Origin: JBJEFI01 sp051873875 | Lineage (GTDB): Bacteria > Bacillota > Bacilli > Bacillales > Bacillaceae_G | Assembly (NCBI GenBank): GCA_051873875.1 | Contig: JBJEFI010000068.1 | Coordinates: forward strand, 1-10,679 | DNA length: 10,679 nt | Direction of reading: 5' to 3' | In this document: piece by piece, positions 1 to 6,874 of the stretch | How positions within the stretch are numbered: position 1 is the first letter of the stretch | Layout: the number at the start of each line of letters is the position of its first letter | Made by a program: the position numbers and the translations under genes | Notes under the pieces: model-generated | Database searches by the model: none | What the model was told of the DNA's origin: nothing | Seen by the model: only the letters and a program-made list of their open reading frames with translations

Positions 1-347
1 TAAGAGCTGATTTTGAAAAGTTACAAAGAGAATTAAAACTTAAAGATGTAAAAGGAATGGCTGTAAAAGTTGCTAGTGAAAAGCAAATTCCTATAGACAT
101 TATTGATTATTTTGTCACGGATGATGAAGAAAAGACTTTAGAAAACTTGAAGACATTTGAAACTGTTATGGATTCTTATGTGAGAAAACAAGTGGACGAA
201 AGACTAAAGGGTTCTTATGCCCCTCCAAGCAATGTAGATAGTTTAAAAGGTATGACTAAGGAGAAGTTTCTTAATCTTCCTTATTCAGAGAAAATTAAAT
301 TTAGCCAAGAGAGTCCAGAAGTATATCAACAATTCATGAATAACTAA
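1..347 (+). CDS. Phage capsid scaffolding protein (DUF4355 type), 3' end only
   Basis: C-terminal 114 residues of a protein whose start lies before the window. The frame is open from base 3, so the ATG at 57 is an internal Met. The visible part begins with charged helical sequence (ADFEKLQRELKLKD), continues with a stretch typical of DUF4355 scaffolds (IPIDIIDYFVTDDEEKTLEN, then a helix ending in VDERLKGS), and ends in a short region with SLKGMTKEKF and PYSEKIKF. Scaffolds of this family guide procapsid assembly with the major capsid protein and leave before or during DNA packaging. The position directly upstream of the capsid gene, 45 bases away, agrees with this. The family call rests on pattern recognition of the C-terminal half. 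The length and the N-terminal coiled coil cannot be checked here. Confidence 0.75.
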   Translation, partial: RADFEKLQRELKLKDVKGMAVKVASEKQIPIDIIDYFVTDDEEKTLENLKTFETVMDSYVRKQVDERLKGSYAPPSNVDSLKGMTKEKFLNLPYSEKIKFSQESPEVYQQFMNN

Positions 348-392
348 AAAATAAAAAAAATTAAACCCAAATTTGAAAGGAAGTAATTTATA

Positions 393-1187
393 ATGGCACA
401 AACAAAAGCGGTAGATTTAGTAAATCCAGAGGTTATGGCAGATGCAATTTCAGCAACATTGAATAAGGCGATTCGTTTTGCTCCATATGCACGTATTGAT
501 GACAAACTAGTAGGGCAAGCAGGAGATACAATCACTCGTCCTCGTTATGCATATATCGGGCCTGCTGAAGACCTCGTTGAAGGCGTTCCAATGGAACCAG
601 CTAAAATGAGTACAACTGAAACAAGAGTAACGATCAAAGAGGCTGGAAAGTCCGTTGAACTAACAGAGAAAAGTATCCTAACAAACCTAGACGGAACAAT
701 GGCGGAAGCTCAAAAACAATTGAAACTTTCTCTTGTTGACAAAATGGAAATTGATTATCTTGCAACACTAGCTCAAGCTAAACTATCCTACAATGGAACA
801 GCTACATCTGCTGAAGCAATTATTGATGCTGTAGATGTTTTCAACGATGAAGATGAAGGCAACTATGTACTATTTGTTAATAATAAAGATTACACAAAAT
901 TAGTAAAATCTCTATTTGCTGTTGGTGGAGATGTTGCTAAGGCTGCTCTAACTAAAGCTCAAGTGTCTGAACTTGTTGGAGTACAGGATATTGTTAAAAC
1001 TAAACGCCTTCCAGAAGGAACTTCTTACCTTCAAAAGCAAGGTGCAGTCGAAATCGTGTACAAGAAGCGTCCTGAAATTAAAGTTGATGAAGATATTCTC
1101 GCTCGTACAGTTATCTTGGCAGGAAACCAATACTACACAACTAATCTTTATGATGAGTCTGGTGTAGTAAAAATTACTAAAGCCTAA
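393..1187 (+). CDS. Major capsid protein, N4-gp56 / HK97-fold type
   Basis: A 264-residue protein expected to form the icosahedral shell. Residues 41-56 (GQAGDTITRPRYAYIG) followed by a DLVEG element and an IKEAGKSVEL segment at about 81-90 match the N-terminal pattern of N4-gp56 family capsid proteins: a strand, then a conserved 'K..ELT' helix entry. The C-terminal part has alternating strand-like segments (YVLFVNNKDYTKLV, then GAVEIVYKKRPEIKVDED, then AGNQYYTTNLYDESGVVKI) as expected for the P and A domains of an HK97 fold. The start is set by a good ribosome binding site (GAAAGGAAG at 375-383) nine bases before the ATG. It lies just downstream of the scaffold gene and upstream of a hairpin that may limit read-through. 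No cross-linking or protease function is evident. Confidence 0.88.
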   Translation: MAQTKAVDLVNPEVMADAISATLNKAIRFAPYARIDDKLVGQAGDTITRPRYAYIGPAEDLVEGVPMEPAKMSTTETRVTIKEAGKSVELTEKSILTNLDGTMAEAQKQLKLSLVDKMEIDYLATLAQAKLSYNGTATSAEAIIDAVDVFNDEDEGNYVLFVNNKDYTKLVKSLFAVGGDVAKAALTKAQVSELVGVQDIVKTKRLPEGTSYLQKQGAVEIVYKKRPEIKVDEDILARTVILAGNQYYTTNLYDESGVVKITKA

Positions 1188-1205
1188 TTGAATATAAAAA
1201 TAGGG

Positions 1206-1228
1206 AGAGAGCTTAACGGCTCTCTTTT
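1206..1228 (+). terminator. Terminator-like hairpin after the capsid gene
   Basis: AGAGAGC (1206-1212) pairs perfectly with GCTCTCT (1219-1225) around the six-base loop TTAACG, and the 3' arm runs into TTTT (1225-1228) followed by CC. This is a 7-bp stem with a short U tract, weaker than a classical intrinsic terminator. It starts 18 bases after the capsid stop codon and ends about 20 bases before the next start. It is more likely a partial terminator or mRNA 3'-end stabiliser that keeps capsid expression above that of the downstream connector genes than a complete stop, since no promoter is evident downstream. Confidence 0.5.
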
Positions 1229-1248
1229 CCAATTGAGGAGTGATATTA

Positions 1249-1389
1249 ATGGGAATGCTATTGAGAAGACACAAGCAAAGGTTTGAAGATAATCAGTCTG
1301 AAAAAGAAACTAAAGAGCAACCTAAAGAACAACCTAAGCAAGAAAACAAGAAATCATCTAAAGATAAAAAAAGCAACAATAAAGGTTGA
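1249..1389 (+). CDS. Small Lys/Glu/Gln-rich protein of the head region, unknown function
   Basis: A 46-residue ORF. It starts at ATG 1249 with a strong site (GAGGAG at 1235-1240) eight bases upstream, and ends with TGA at 1387-1389, five bases before the connector start. The N-terminus is MGMLLRRHKQRFED. The rest is hydrophilic and low in complexity: a KEQPKEQPKQE repeat and a Lys/Ser-rich tail (KKSSKDKKSNNKG). It has no membrane segment and no recognisable domain, and is probably disordered. Short ORFs occur at this spot in some Firmicutes phages. I do not recognise a named family and assign no function. Support for it being real is the ribosome binding site, the tight fit between neighbours and the coding-like composition. 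Confidence 0.7.
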   Translation: MGMLLRRHKQRFEDNQSEKETKEQPKEQPKQENKKSSKDKKSNNKG

Positions 1390-1394
1390 TTAAT

Positions 1395-1703
1395 ATGGAT
1401 TACACTGAAGTAAAAGCTATTTTAGGCTACAAAACCAATAAACATGATTCATATATTGATACGGTGATTCCTATGTTTATCGAATGGATGGAAGACGATT
1501 GTAACTATTGTTTTAGGGATGAGTCAGGGAATTATAATCTCCGTGGCGGTGCTAAAATTGCATTAGCTAAGATGATTGAACACAATATCAATCAGGCTGG
1601 ATTATCCTCTAAAACAATGGGTGAAGTTCAATATACTTATGACACAAATTTTCCTGTATCCATTCTCAATATGCTTGCTCCATATAGGAGAATAAGAGTA
1701 TGA
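1395..1703 (+). CDS. Head-tail connector protein (SPP1 gp15 / Phage_connect_1 type)
   Basis: A 102-residue mostly helical protein. The pattern MDYTEVKAILGYKTNKHDSY, then a helix PMFIEWMEDDCNYCF, then a helix GGAKIALAKMIEHNINQAGL and a C-terminal NMLAPYRRIRV is that of the small adaptor that docks under the portal ring in SPP1-like and HK97-like phages (gp15, HK97 gp6, YqbG-like). The AAAGG at 1381-1385 lies nine bases upstream of ATG 1395 and fixes this start. An in-frame TTG at 1386 is too close to that site. The stop overlaps the next start (ATGA), a sign of translational coupling. The family call rests on helical layout, size, C-terminal motif and gene order. Confidence 0.75.
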   Translation: MDYTEVKAILGYKTNKHDSYIDTVIPMFIEWMEDDCNYCFRDESGNYNLRGGAKIALAKMIEHNINQAGLSSKTMGEVQYTYDTNFPVSILNMLAPYRRIRV

Positions 1704-2023
1704 GTGAATTCGATCATATAGTTTCATTTGAGACATTGGAGAGGATGCCTGACCCAGAAGGTGGCGGTGGATTCATAAGAGAATGGAAAACATTCAAAGA
1801 GTGTGAAGCTTCCGTACAACCACTATCAGGGAATAGTCGTTTCTATGCTCAACAAATTGATACATCTATTGAATATCAGATATTCATGGAATATGATGAG
1901 GAAATTTTGAACAATAAGGAAGACTTACGTATTAATCATGATGATAAAGTTTATACGGTTAAACATGCAATTGATCAAGGCGGTTTGAACGAAATACTCT
2001 GCCTATACTGTGTAGGTGAATGA
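1700..2023 (+). CDS. Head closure / head-tail adaptor protein (SPP1 gp16 type, PF05521-like)
   Basis: A 107-residue beta-rich protein. Conserved features of head-tail adaptors are visible: an N-terminal FETLERMPDPEGGGGF segment, EWKTFKECEASVQPLSGNSR (the 'W.....AsV.pl.G.e' element), then a YQIFMEYDEEI strand, LRINHDDKVYTVKHAID, and a C-terminal strand LNEILCLYCVGE. Such proteins form the ring that closes the capsid after packaging and joins it to the tail. The start overlaps the connector stop (ATGA at 1700-1703). The gene belongs to a run of four short overlapping head-completion and tail-completion genes and comes directly after the connector, as in SPP1. Confidence 0.78.
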   Translation: MSEFDHIVSFETLERMPDPEGGGGFIREWKTFKECEASVQPLSGNSRFYAQQIDTSIEYQIFMEYDEEILNNKEDLRINHDDKVYTVKHAIDQGGLNEILCLYCVGE

Positions 2024-2024
2024 T

Positions 2025-2369
2025 ATGAGAATGAAGGCAAACATAAAAATCAAAAGTAAAATATCTCAAGTGTCAGAGGAAAAACAGGCTAGAATTAATG
2101 ATGTTGTCAGTGATACGCTACTTAAAATTCAAGCAGGAGCTAAACAACGCTCTCCTGTAGATACAGGACACATGAAGCGTAATATTAAAGTCGAAATGCT
2201 GGATGATTCTCATGGTAAAGTGGGAACTAAAGCTGAAGATGTGGAATACGCTCATTTTGTTGAATTTGGTACATCAAAGCAATCTGCACAACCATTTTTA
2301 TTCCCTGCTGCGGAAGATGAACGACCTAATTTCCATGCTGAAATTAAGAAAGTGATGAGTGAGAAATGA
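2025..2369 (+). CDS. HK97 gp10-like neck/tail completion protein (PF04883)
   Basis: A 114-residue protein from ATG 2025. Family hallmarks are clear: a helix followed by AKQRSPVDTGHMKRNI (the 'SPVDTG.l..si' motif), then VGTKAEDVEYAHFVEFGTSKQ (the 'YA.fvEfGT' motif) and QPFLFPAAEDERP. Members sit at the head-tail joint or tail terminus, and the counterpart in SPP1 is gp16.1. The AGGTGA at 2014-2019, five bases before ATG 2025, supports this start. GTG 2016 overlaps that site and lacks its own. ATG 2031 would remove two residues and remains possible. The 3' end overlaps the next gene by four bases. Confidence 0.8.
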   Translation: MRMKANIKIKSKISQVSEEKQARINDVVSDTLLKIQAGAKQRSPVDTGHMKRNIKVEMLDDSHGKVGTKAEDVEYAHFVEFGTSKQSAQPFLFPAAEDERPNFHAEIKKVMSEK

Positions 2370-2764
2370 GGACTTCACTATTTCCGTTACAAGTTGCCCT
2401 GCATGAAAGATTATTCGGTGATAAGGCTATCCAGAAACAAAAAGTAAGCGTATATGAATCCGTACCAAAGAATGCTTCATTCCCCTATATCGCTTTAGGC
2501 GAGGATACTGTCAATGATTGGTCAACTAAATTGGAGTATGGGGAAGAGGTAACTCATACGATTCATGTATTCAGTAAGTTTGAAGGTAAGAAAGAAGTAA
2601 AGAAAATACTTAGTTCAATATTAGAAAGTCTAACCAAACCATTGTCTTTGAGCGATGGTTTTTTTATTGAGTTTTCAAGAATGGACTTCATGGAAGTGTT
2701 TACCGAACAAGACGGAACAACACAACATGGAATAGTCCGTTTTAGATTTAAAATCTCACAATAA
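2366..2764 (+). CDS. Tail completion protein, DUF3168 (SPP1 gp17-like)
   Basis: A 132-residue protein with the layout of DUF3168 / tail-to-head joining proteins: an N-terminal helix (FPLQVALHERLFGD), a VSVYESVPKNASFPYIALGE segment (the 'v.d.vP....fPyi.iGe' signature), then EEVTHTIHVFSKFEGKKEVK (the 'h.i.vws...g..e' strand-helix) and a C-terminal strand THGIVRFRFKISQ-like ending. In SPP1 the equivalent gp17 caps the tail tube at the head-proximal end and sets the interface to the head closure ring. The start overlaps the previous stop (ATGA at 2366-2369). An internal hairpin with a T run lies at 2636-2665 and is listed separately. It is the last member of the overlapping cluster. A 19-base gap follows before the tail tube gene. 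Confidence 0.78.
   Translation: MRTSLFPLQVALHERLFGDKAIQKQKVSVYESVPKNASFPYIALGEDTVNDWSTKLEYGEEVTHTIHVFSKFEGKKEVKKILSSILESLTKPLSLSDGFFIEFSRMDFMEVFTEQDGTTQHGIVRFRFKISQ
2636..2665 (+). other. Hairpin followed by a T run inside the DUF3168 gene
   Basis: AAACCATTG (2636-2644) can pair with CGATGGTTT (2653-2661), a 9-bp stem with one G-U pair around an eight-base loop. The 3' arm continues as a run of seven T (2659-2665). The shape is that of an intrinsic terminator, but it lies within a coding sequence, where translating ribosomes would normally suppress it. The stem is AT-rich and some pairs use the T run itself, so real activity is doubtful. Confidence 0.3.
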
Positions 2765-2783
2765 TTTGAGGAGTGAATGATAA

Positions 2784-3124
2784 ATGCCAGCAAAAAATAC
2801 AAAGATTATTTTAGAAGTTAATTCAGGTGACGATGTAACGCCAGAATGGGTACCTGTAGGCGGTCAACGTAACGCAACAATTTCAGAGGAAGTTGAAGAA
2901 TTAGATTTGACAAGTGAAGATTCTGATGGAGTAAGTGAATACGCTCCTGGGTTTTCTTCCACAACTATCGACTGTGACGGTGTATATGTGCCAAGTGCAG
3001 ACGGTTATTTAGCTTTAAAACAAGCTTTCCGTAACAAGGAATTAATTCGTGTGAGACTTAAAGAAGATGGTCTACCGACTGAACAAGCAATGTGCTTTAT
3101 TACAAGCCGTGAATTGGAAAGCCC
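2784..3124 (+). CDS. Major tail tube protein (TP901-1 / Phage_tail_2 type), 3' end lost in assembly gap
   Basis: First 113 residues of a tail tube protein. The ring-forming subunit pattern is visible: TKIILEVNSG, then GGQRNATISEEVEELDLTSE (the 'g.r.atl.ee...iD.tskds' element), EYAPGFSSTTIDCDGVYV (the 'f.pG....si..dG.yv' strand pair), and ADGYLALKQAFRNKELIRVRL. Relatives then have at least one more beta segment with the motif that continues after ITSRELESP, so some tens of residues are missing. The start has GAGGAG (2768-2773) ten bases upstream. The reading frame through the N run cannot be trusted: continuing it gives an unlikely Lys/Arg/Trp-rich tail that overlaps the tape measure gene. It polymerises to form the tail tube around the tape measure protein. 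Confidence 0.82.
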
Positions 3125-3224
3125 NNNNNNNNNNNNNNNNNNNNNNNNNNNNNNNNNNNNNNNNNNNNNNNNNNNNNNNNNNNNNNNNNNNNNNNNNNNN
3201 NNNNNNNNNNNNNNNNNNNNNNNN
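3125..3224. other. Assembly gap of 100 N
   Basis: Exactly 100 undetermined bases, a conventional placeholder for a gap of unknown size. It removes the end of the tail tube gene and the beginning of the following gene. Neither the length nor the reading frame across it is meaningful. Confidence 0.95.
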
Positions 3225-3316
3225 ACCCTGACAAGAAAGAAAGAAATACTTCCACAACGCCAGAGGAGAGCAAGAAAGTGCTTGATGAATTGGCGGAAGA
3301 AATGGGCGTGGATTAA
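3225..3316 (+). CDS. Probable tail assembly chaperone, C-terminal 29 residues only
   Basis: After the gap, the frame beginning at base 3227 encodes PDKKERNTSTTPEE and then an acidic helix SKKVLDELAEEMGVD, ending with TAA at 3314-3316, two bases before the tape measure start. This frame has sensible codons and an amphipathic acidic C-terminus, while the frame that continues the upstream tail tube ORF does not. The slot between tail tube and tape measure normally holds the tail assembly chaperones (lambda gpG/gpGT-like, often with a programmed ribosomal frameshift), which coat the tape measure before tube polymerisation. Position and composition are the only evidence. It might instead be the tail tube C-terminus or another small tail gene. 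Confidence 0.5.
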
Positions 3317-3318
3317 AT

Positions 3319-5805
3319 ATGACAATTGCAGAAATGATGGTCGAGGTCGGAGCTGATACTACCGGCTTCGACCAAGCAACAAAAAGAGTTGAAAGTAATT
3401 TTAATAAAATGGGCGATGATTTAGCTCGAATCGCCAAAGATTCTGGTACAAGTATCAGAGGCATGTCGAGAGAATGGTCATACATGAGTAATGAGATGAA
3501 AACGGCATACAAGAAAGCTTCTGCTTCCTTAATTCCTTTTAAGAAGGATTTAAAGGGAGTTGAGTATGATTTCTTCAAATTATCTCAAAGTATGAAAACC
3601 TATTCGGGCGGTACGGGTGCTTTCATGGCTGAAGTCGGTGCTTTAGGTAAGCGACACAAAAAGATTACCGATGAAATGATGAAAAACAATGAGCTAATGA
3701 AGGCTAGTTTTATTCAGGGCATTGGACAGATGATGGCACGTAGTACTCAATCTGAAAAGATAGCTGAAAACTTTGACCGTATGGGGAATCCTCTCTATAA
3801 AGTGAATAACGGACTATTGAAAATATCTGGCTCTATGGAGAAGATAGCCAAAAGCGGGAATGCGGCTACGGTTGCCTTGAGAATGCTCGGCCCGAATGCA
3901 AACATGAAACAATTAAATGATATGACTCGGATGATCAATGCAGGGATGATGAGATTTCCTGCGGTTGCTTTAATTGCAGCGGCAGCAGCGGCTGTTTTCT
4001 ATAGTGCATTATTCAAAGCGGCAAAAGGCCCTTCTCCAGCAGAAGTGCTAGGCAAACAAAATGAATTGATGGCTGAGTATGCAGAACAATTAGAAGCAAG
4101 AACTCAAGAGATTGCGAATGCTTGGAGTATATTTGAAAATATCGAGATTAAACCGCCAAGTACAGATACTCTAATCAGTAACTTACAAGAGCAAGTGGTT
4201 GAGTTAGGTAAGTGGAAAGATAATCTAGCCAAGATTGCTGAACGTGCAGGAGTAGATTTCTCTGAATTTTTAGCATCAATGGGGCCTCAAGCGGCTGGAG
4301 AAGTATCAACAATTGCAAGCATGACAGAGGAAGAGCTAGACGAGTATGTTGCTTTATGGAAAGAGAAAATGAAAACCTCTAAGGAACAAGCAACTACTGA
4401 ACTAGAAGGCTTGCGTATTGAAACGGAAAGACAAGTAAAAGCATTACAAGACACGCTAACACCTTTAGGTAAAGCACTAGAACCAATGAAGCAAAGTTTA
4501 GCGAAAGCATTCCAACCAATGGTTGAATTGTTTGGTCAAATTATGACCCCTATCGTGAATATGATTACTTGGTTTTCTAACTTGATGGTGAAGTTTAATG
4601 AAGCCAATCCAATCTTGGCGAAAGTCGTAGCTGGATTTTTATTATTAATTCCTGCCCTAACTTTGTTATTAGCTCCACTTGCAATAGGTGTGGGATTAGT
4701 AGCAGGTTTACAGGTAGCCTTCGCAACACTCGCTCCCGTTTTAATTCCTATAATTGCAGGATTCGCTTCAATGATGGGTACTGTCCTATTAGTTGCGGCT
4801 GGAATTGCGGCAGTAGGAGCGGCACTATATCTACTATGGACTAAGACAACATGGTTTAAAGATGGTGTCCTTGCTGCATGGGAAATGATCAAAACAGGAA
4901 CACAAATGGCATGGGACTTTATCCTTAATTCTATCCTTATGCCTATTTGGAATAGCATTGTAGAATTTGGACAACAAATTTTCGGCAGATTCCAGCAATT
5001 TTGGGCTGAACATGGTGAGGCAATTATTACCATTGTTACTGTTTATATGACACATATACGCTCACAAATTGAGATGGTAATGGGAATTATTAAGGGTATT
5101 TTTGAAATAATTTGGCCGATAATTTCAGGAATTGTGAAAATTGCTTGGAATCTTATCAAATTAACCATTGGCAATGCATTGGATACCATACTGGGTATTA
5201 TTGGTGCAATGATGGATTTACTTACTGGCGACTGGGAAGGTGCTTGGGAATCCATTAAGGGAATAGCTGAAGACATTTGGCATAATATCGAACAATTTTT
5301 CGAGAATGTTGATTTATACCAAATTGGAGCAGATATTATTAATGGATTGCTAAAAGGTTTATCTTCAATGGCAGGAGCAATTACAGCGAAAGTAAAGGAA
5401 ATGGCTAGTCTTATTCCTGATGGATTAGCAAGTTTCTTAGGAATCCATTCACCTTCAAGAGTAGTTGCGGCACTCATGGAATGGGTACCAATTGGTGCGG
5501 CAGAAGGAATAGAGAGTCAACTAGGCACTGTCACAAAAGCAACTAAGTCTTTAAGTGAGGAAGCTATTCCAGAAGTAACGGATACAAGATTCCAAGCAAC
5601 CGTGGCTCATTCAATGGCGGGAGCTAATAACCCAACATATGCCGATGATGAGATAAAACAGTCTTCAGGGGATGTTATCAACTTCCAAGGAATATTTGAC
5701 GGAGCAGAAATAAATATTAAAAATCCTCAAGATATTAAAGGCTTGGCACAAGAGCTATACGCTCTCACAAAAACTAAAACAAGAAGGGCAGGATTCAATT
5801 ACTGA
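3319..5805 (+). CDS. Tail tape measure protein
   Basis: 828 residues. It sets tail length and is expelled through the tube during DNA delivery. The N-terminus (MVEVGADTTGFDQATKRVES) is the usual tape measure opening, followed by long helices. Hydrophobic stretches lie at about 213-232 (Ala-rich), 431-507 (a long run with LLLIPALTLLLAPLAIGVGL) and 567-636. Trp/Phe residues recur about every 11 residues near 512-562 and 594-610, as in many tape measures. HSPSRV at 710-715 is the conserved C-terminal motif of the family. No murein hydrolase (lytic transglycosylase or M23/NlpC) domain is seen. At the usual ~0.15 nm per residue this predicts a tail near 120 nm. The ribosome binding site before ATG 3319 is weak, which suggests coupling to the upstream gene that ends two bases earlier. 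Confidence 0.93.
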   Translation: MTIAEMMVEVGADTTGFDQATKRVESNFNKMGDDLARIAKDSGTSIRGMSREWSYMSNEMKTAYKKASASLIPFKKDLKGVEYDFFKLSQSMKTYSGGTGAFMAEVGALGKRHKKITDEMMKNNELMKASFIQGIGQMMARSTQSEKIAENFDRMGNPLYKVNNGLLKISGSMEKIAKSGNAATVALRMLGPNANMKQLNDMTRMINAGMMRFPAVALIAAAAAAVFYSALFKAAKGPSPAEVLGKQNELMAEYAEQLEARTQEIANAWSIFENIEIKPPSTDTLISNLQEQVVELGKWKDNLAKIAERAGVDFSEFLASMGPQAAGEVSTIASMTEEELDEYVALWKEKMKTSKEQATTELEGLRIETERQVKALQDTLTPLGKALEPMKQSLAKAFQPMVELFGQIMTPIVNMITWFSNLMVKFNEANPILAKVVAGFLLLIPALTLLLAPLAIGVGLVAGLQVAFATLAPVLIPIIAGFASMMGTVLLVAAGIAAVGAALYLLWTKTTWFKDGVLAAWEMIKTGTQMAWDFILNSILMPIWNSIVEFGQQIFGRFQQFWAEHGEAIITIVTVYMTHIRSQIEMVMGIIKGIFEIIWPIISGIVKIAWNLIKLTIGNALDTILGIIGAMMDLLTGDWEGAWESIKGIAEDIWHNIEQFFENVDLYQIGADIINGLLKGLSSMAGAITAKVKEMASLIPDGLASFLGIHSPSRVVAALMEWVPIGAAEGIESQLGTVTKATKSLSEEAIPEVTDTRFQATVAHSMAGANNPTYADDEIKQSSGDVINFQGIFDGAEINIKNPQDIKGLAQELYALTKTKTRRAGFNY

Positions 5806-6593
5806 TGATTAAAATTGACAATTATCCATTATCTAAATGGAAATTATCTTTGGTAGGTCAAATAACTAATCCTGCTACTGCTGATATTAAAAATAACTTG
5901 ATGGAGATTCCTGGGATGAATGGGGCATGGGATTTTGGCTCTACTATTGGAACAAGGTCTTTTAATATCCCTGTGGTATTAAAAGAAAAAGATGTGCATG
6001 AAAAGCAACGGCTCATTCGTGAGTTCGTTGCTTTTTTAATGGATAAATATGGTCGCCCTAGAGAAGTCAAACTTACATTTGATTATGATGCTGATAAATT
6101 TTACTTGGTAAAGTTGAACGGGCAAATTGACCCAGAACGACTATTCAGAATGAATCGTTTTGAATTGTCTTTTATTGCTAAAAATCCTTATTCACATTTT
6201 GTTGTTCCATCATCTGAAGTTTCTTGGGATAGTGATATTCCATTTATGAATGATGTTCTATTTAACATGGATAAAACAGAATACACGATTACAAAACCTC
6301 AAGTTATTACATTGGTATATAGCGGTAGCGTAGCTATTAGAGCAGGTTTCATTCTAAAAGGAAGTGGAACTAACGTTCAAGTTTCCGCAAACGGCAGGAC
6401 GATGCAGCTAGGGAACATGAATAATACGACATATGAGGTAGATGGACTTTCCTATTCCATTAAAAAGAACGGGAAAGAAGATATAGTTTCACATGAATTT
6501 ATCGAATTACAACACGGTGAAAACAAAGTGACTGTAACTGGTACTAATCTTAACCTCAAGTTTATTGAGAACTTAACTTATCAATTCTTATAA
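5805..6593 (+). CDS. Distal tail protein, Dit (SPP1 gp19.1-like, Sipho_tail)
   Basis: 262 residues. Dit hexamers form the hub between the tail tube and the host-binding baseplate or tip. The N-terminal domain (about 1-135) carries family features: an early WKLSLVGQITNP strand, NLMEIPGMNGAWDFGSTIG with the conserved 'ipG.nG..d.t...g', RSFNIPVVLKEKD, then a helix QRLIREFVAFLMDKYG and PREVKLTFDYDADKFYLVKL, and a final FELSFIAKNPY strand. The C-terminal part (about 160-262) is beta-rich and ends in HGENKVTVTGTNLNLKFIEN, consistent with the galectin-like/OB-type second domain of Dit proteins. The ATG overlaps the tape measure stop by one base (TGATG at 5803-5807). In SPP1-like phages Dit is directly followed by Tal. 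Here a spike gene follows. Confidence 0.9.
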   Translation: MIKIDNYPLSKWKLSLVGQITNPATADIKNNLMEIPGMNGAWDFGSTIGTRSFNIPVVLKEKDVHEKQRLIREFVAFLMDKYGRPREVKLTFDYDADKFYLVKLNGQIDPERLFRMNRFELSFIAKNPYSHFVVPSSEVSWDSDIPFMNDVLFNMDKTEYTITKPQVITLVYSGSVAIRAGFILKGSGTNVQVSANGRTMQLGNMNNTTYEVDGLSYSIKKNGKEDIVSHEFIELQHGENKVTVTGTNLNLKFIENLTYQFL

Positions 6594-6599
6594 GGAGGG
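6592..6599 (+). promoter_or_regulatory. Strong ribosome binding site of the first spike gene
   Basis: AAGGAGGG overlaps the Dit stop codon (TAA 6591-6593) and lies five bases before ATG 6605. It selects that ATG over the in-frame TTG at 6602, which would be only two bases away. It is the best site of the tail genes together with that of the second spike, suggesting high translation of the spikes. Confidence 0.8.
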
Positions 6600-6604
6600 A
6601 TTTG

Positions 6605-6874
6605 ATGCCAGCTAATTTAATTAACAAAAATACAGATACCAATCGTTCGGCTACTGACAAAATAAATAAGGGAATACAAGATGCTTTTGATTCATTGGAG
6701 AGAGCTACAACTGCCAGACAAAATTCTAGTGAAGCCCTGGTAAAGTCAAAGAAGATCGAAACTATGGTTGATACACTTATCATCCATAACGGGAAAAGTG
6801 ATGCTGAAGTATTACAAATGAGGGTGGATGAAGATGGAATCGCTCATTCGACTGCTAACGCAAGAATTATATCT
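6605..6874 (+). repeat. Spike attachment module, copy 1
   Basis: Codons 1-90 of the first spike align without gaps to codons 1-90 of the second spike (8558-8827). About 52 of 90 residues are identical by hand count. In the first 72 bases 18 differ, 15 of them at third codon positions, so the repeat is an old, protein-level one. It probably docks both spikes to the same baseplate site. Confidence 0.8.

Noticed and set aside
57..347. Complete 96-residue gene starting at ATG 57
   Set aside because: The same frame is open to the window edge (from base 3) with coherent helical scaffold sequence and no ribosome binding site before 57, so it is the end of a longer gene.
2784..3356. A 190-residue ORF running through the N gap
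   Set aside because: The frame across 100 placeholder Ns is arbitrary. The part after the gap gives a Lys/Arg/Trp-rich tail overlapping the tape measure gene, while another frame gives a sensible acidic C-terminus ending at 3316.
3319..5805. A cell-wall hydrolase domain inside the tape measure protein
   Set aside because: No lytic transglycosylase, M23 or NlpC/P60 motif is visible. The sequence is helices, hydrophobic stretches and the HSPSRV region only.
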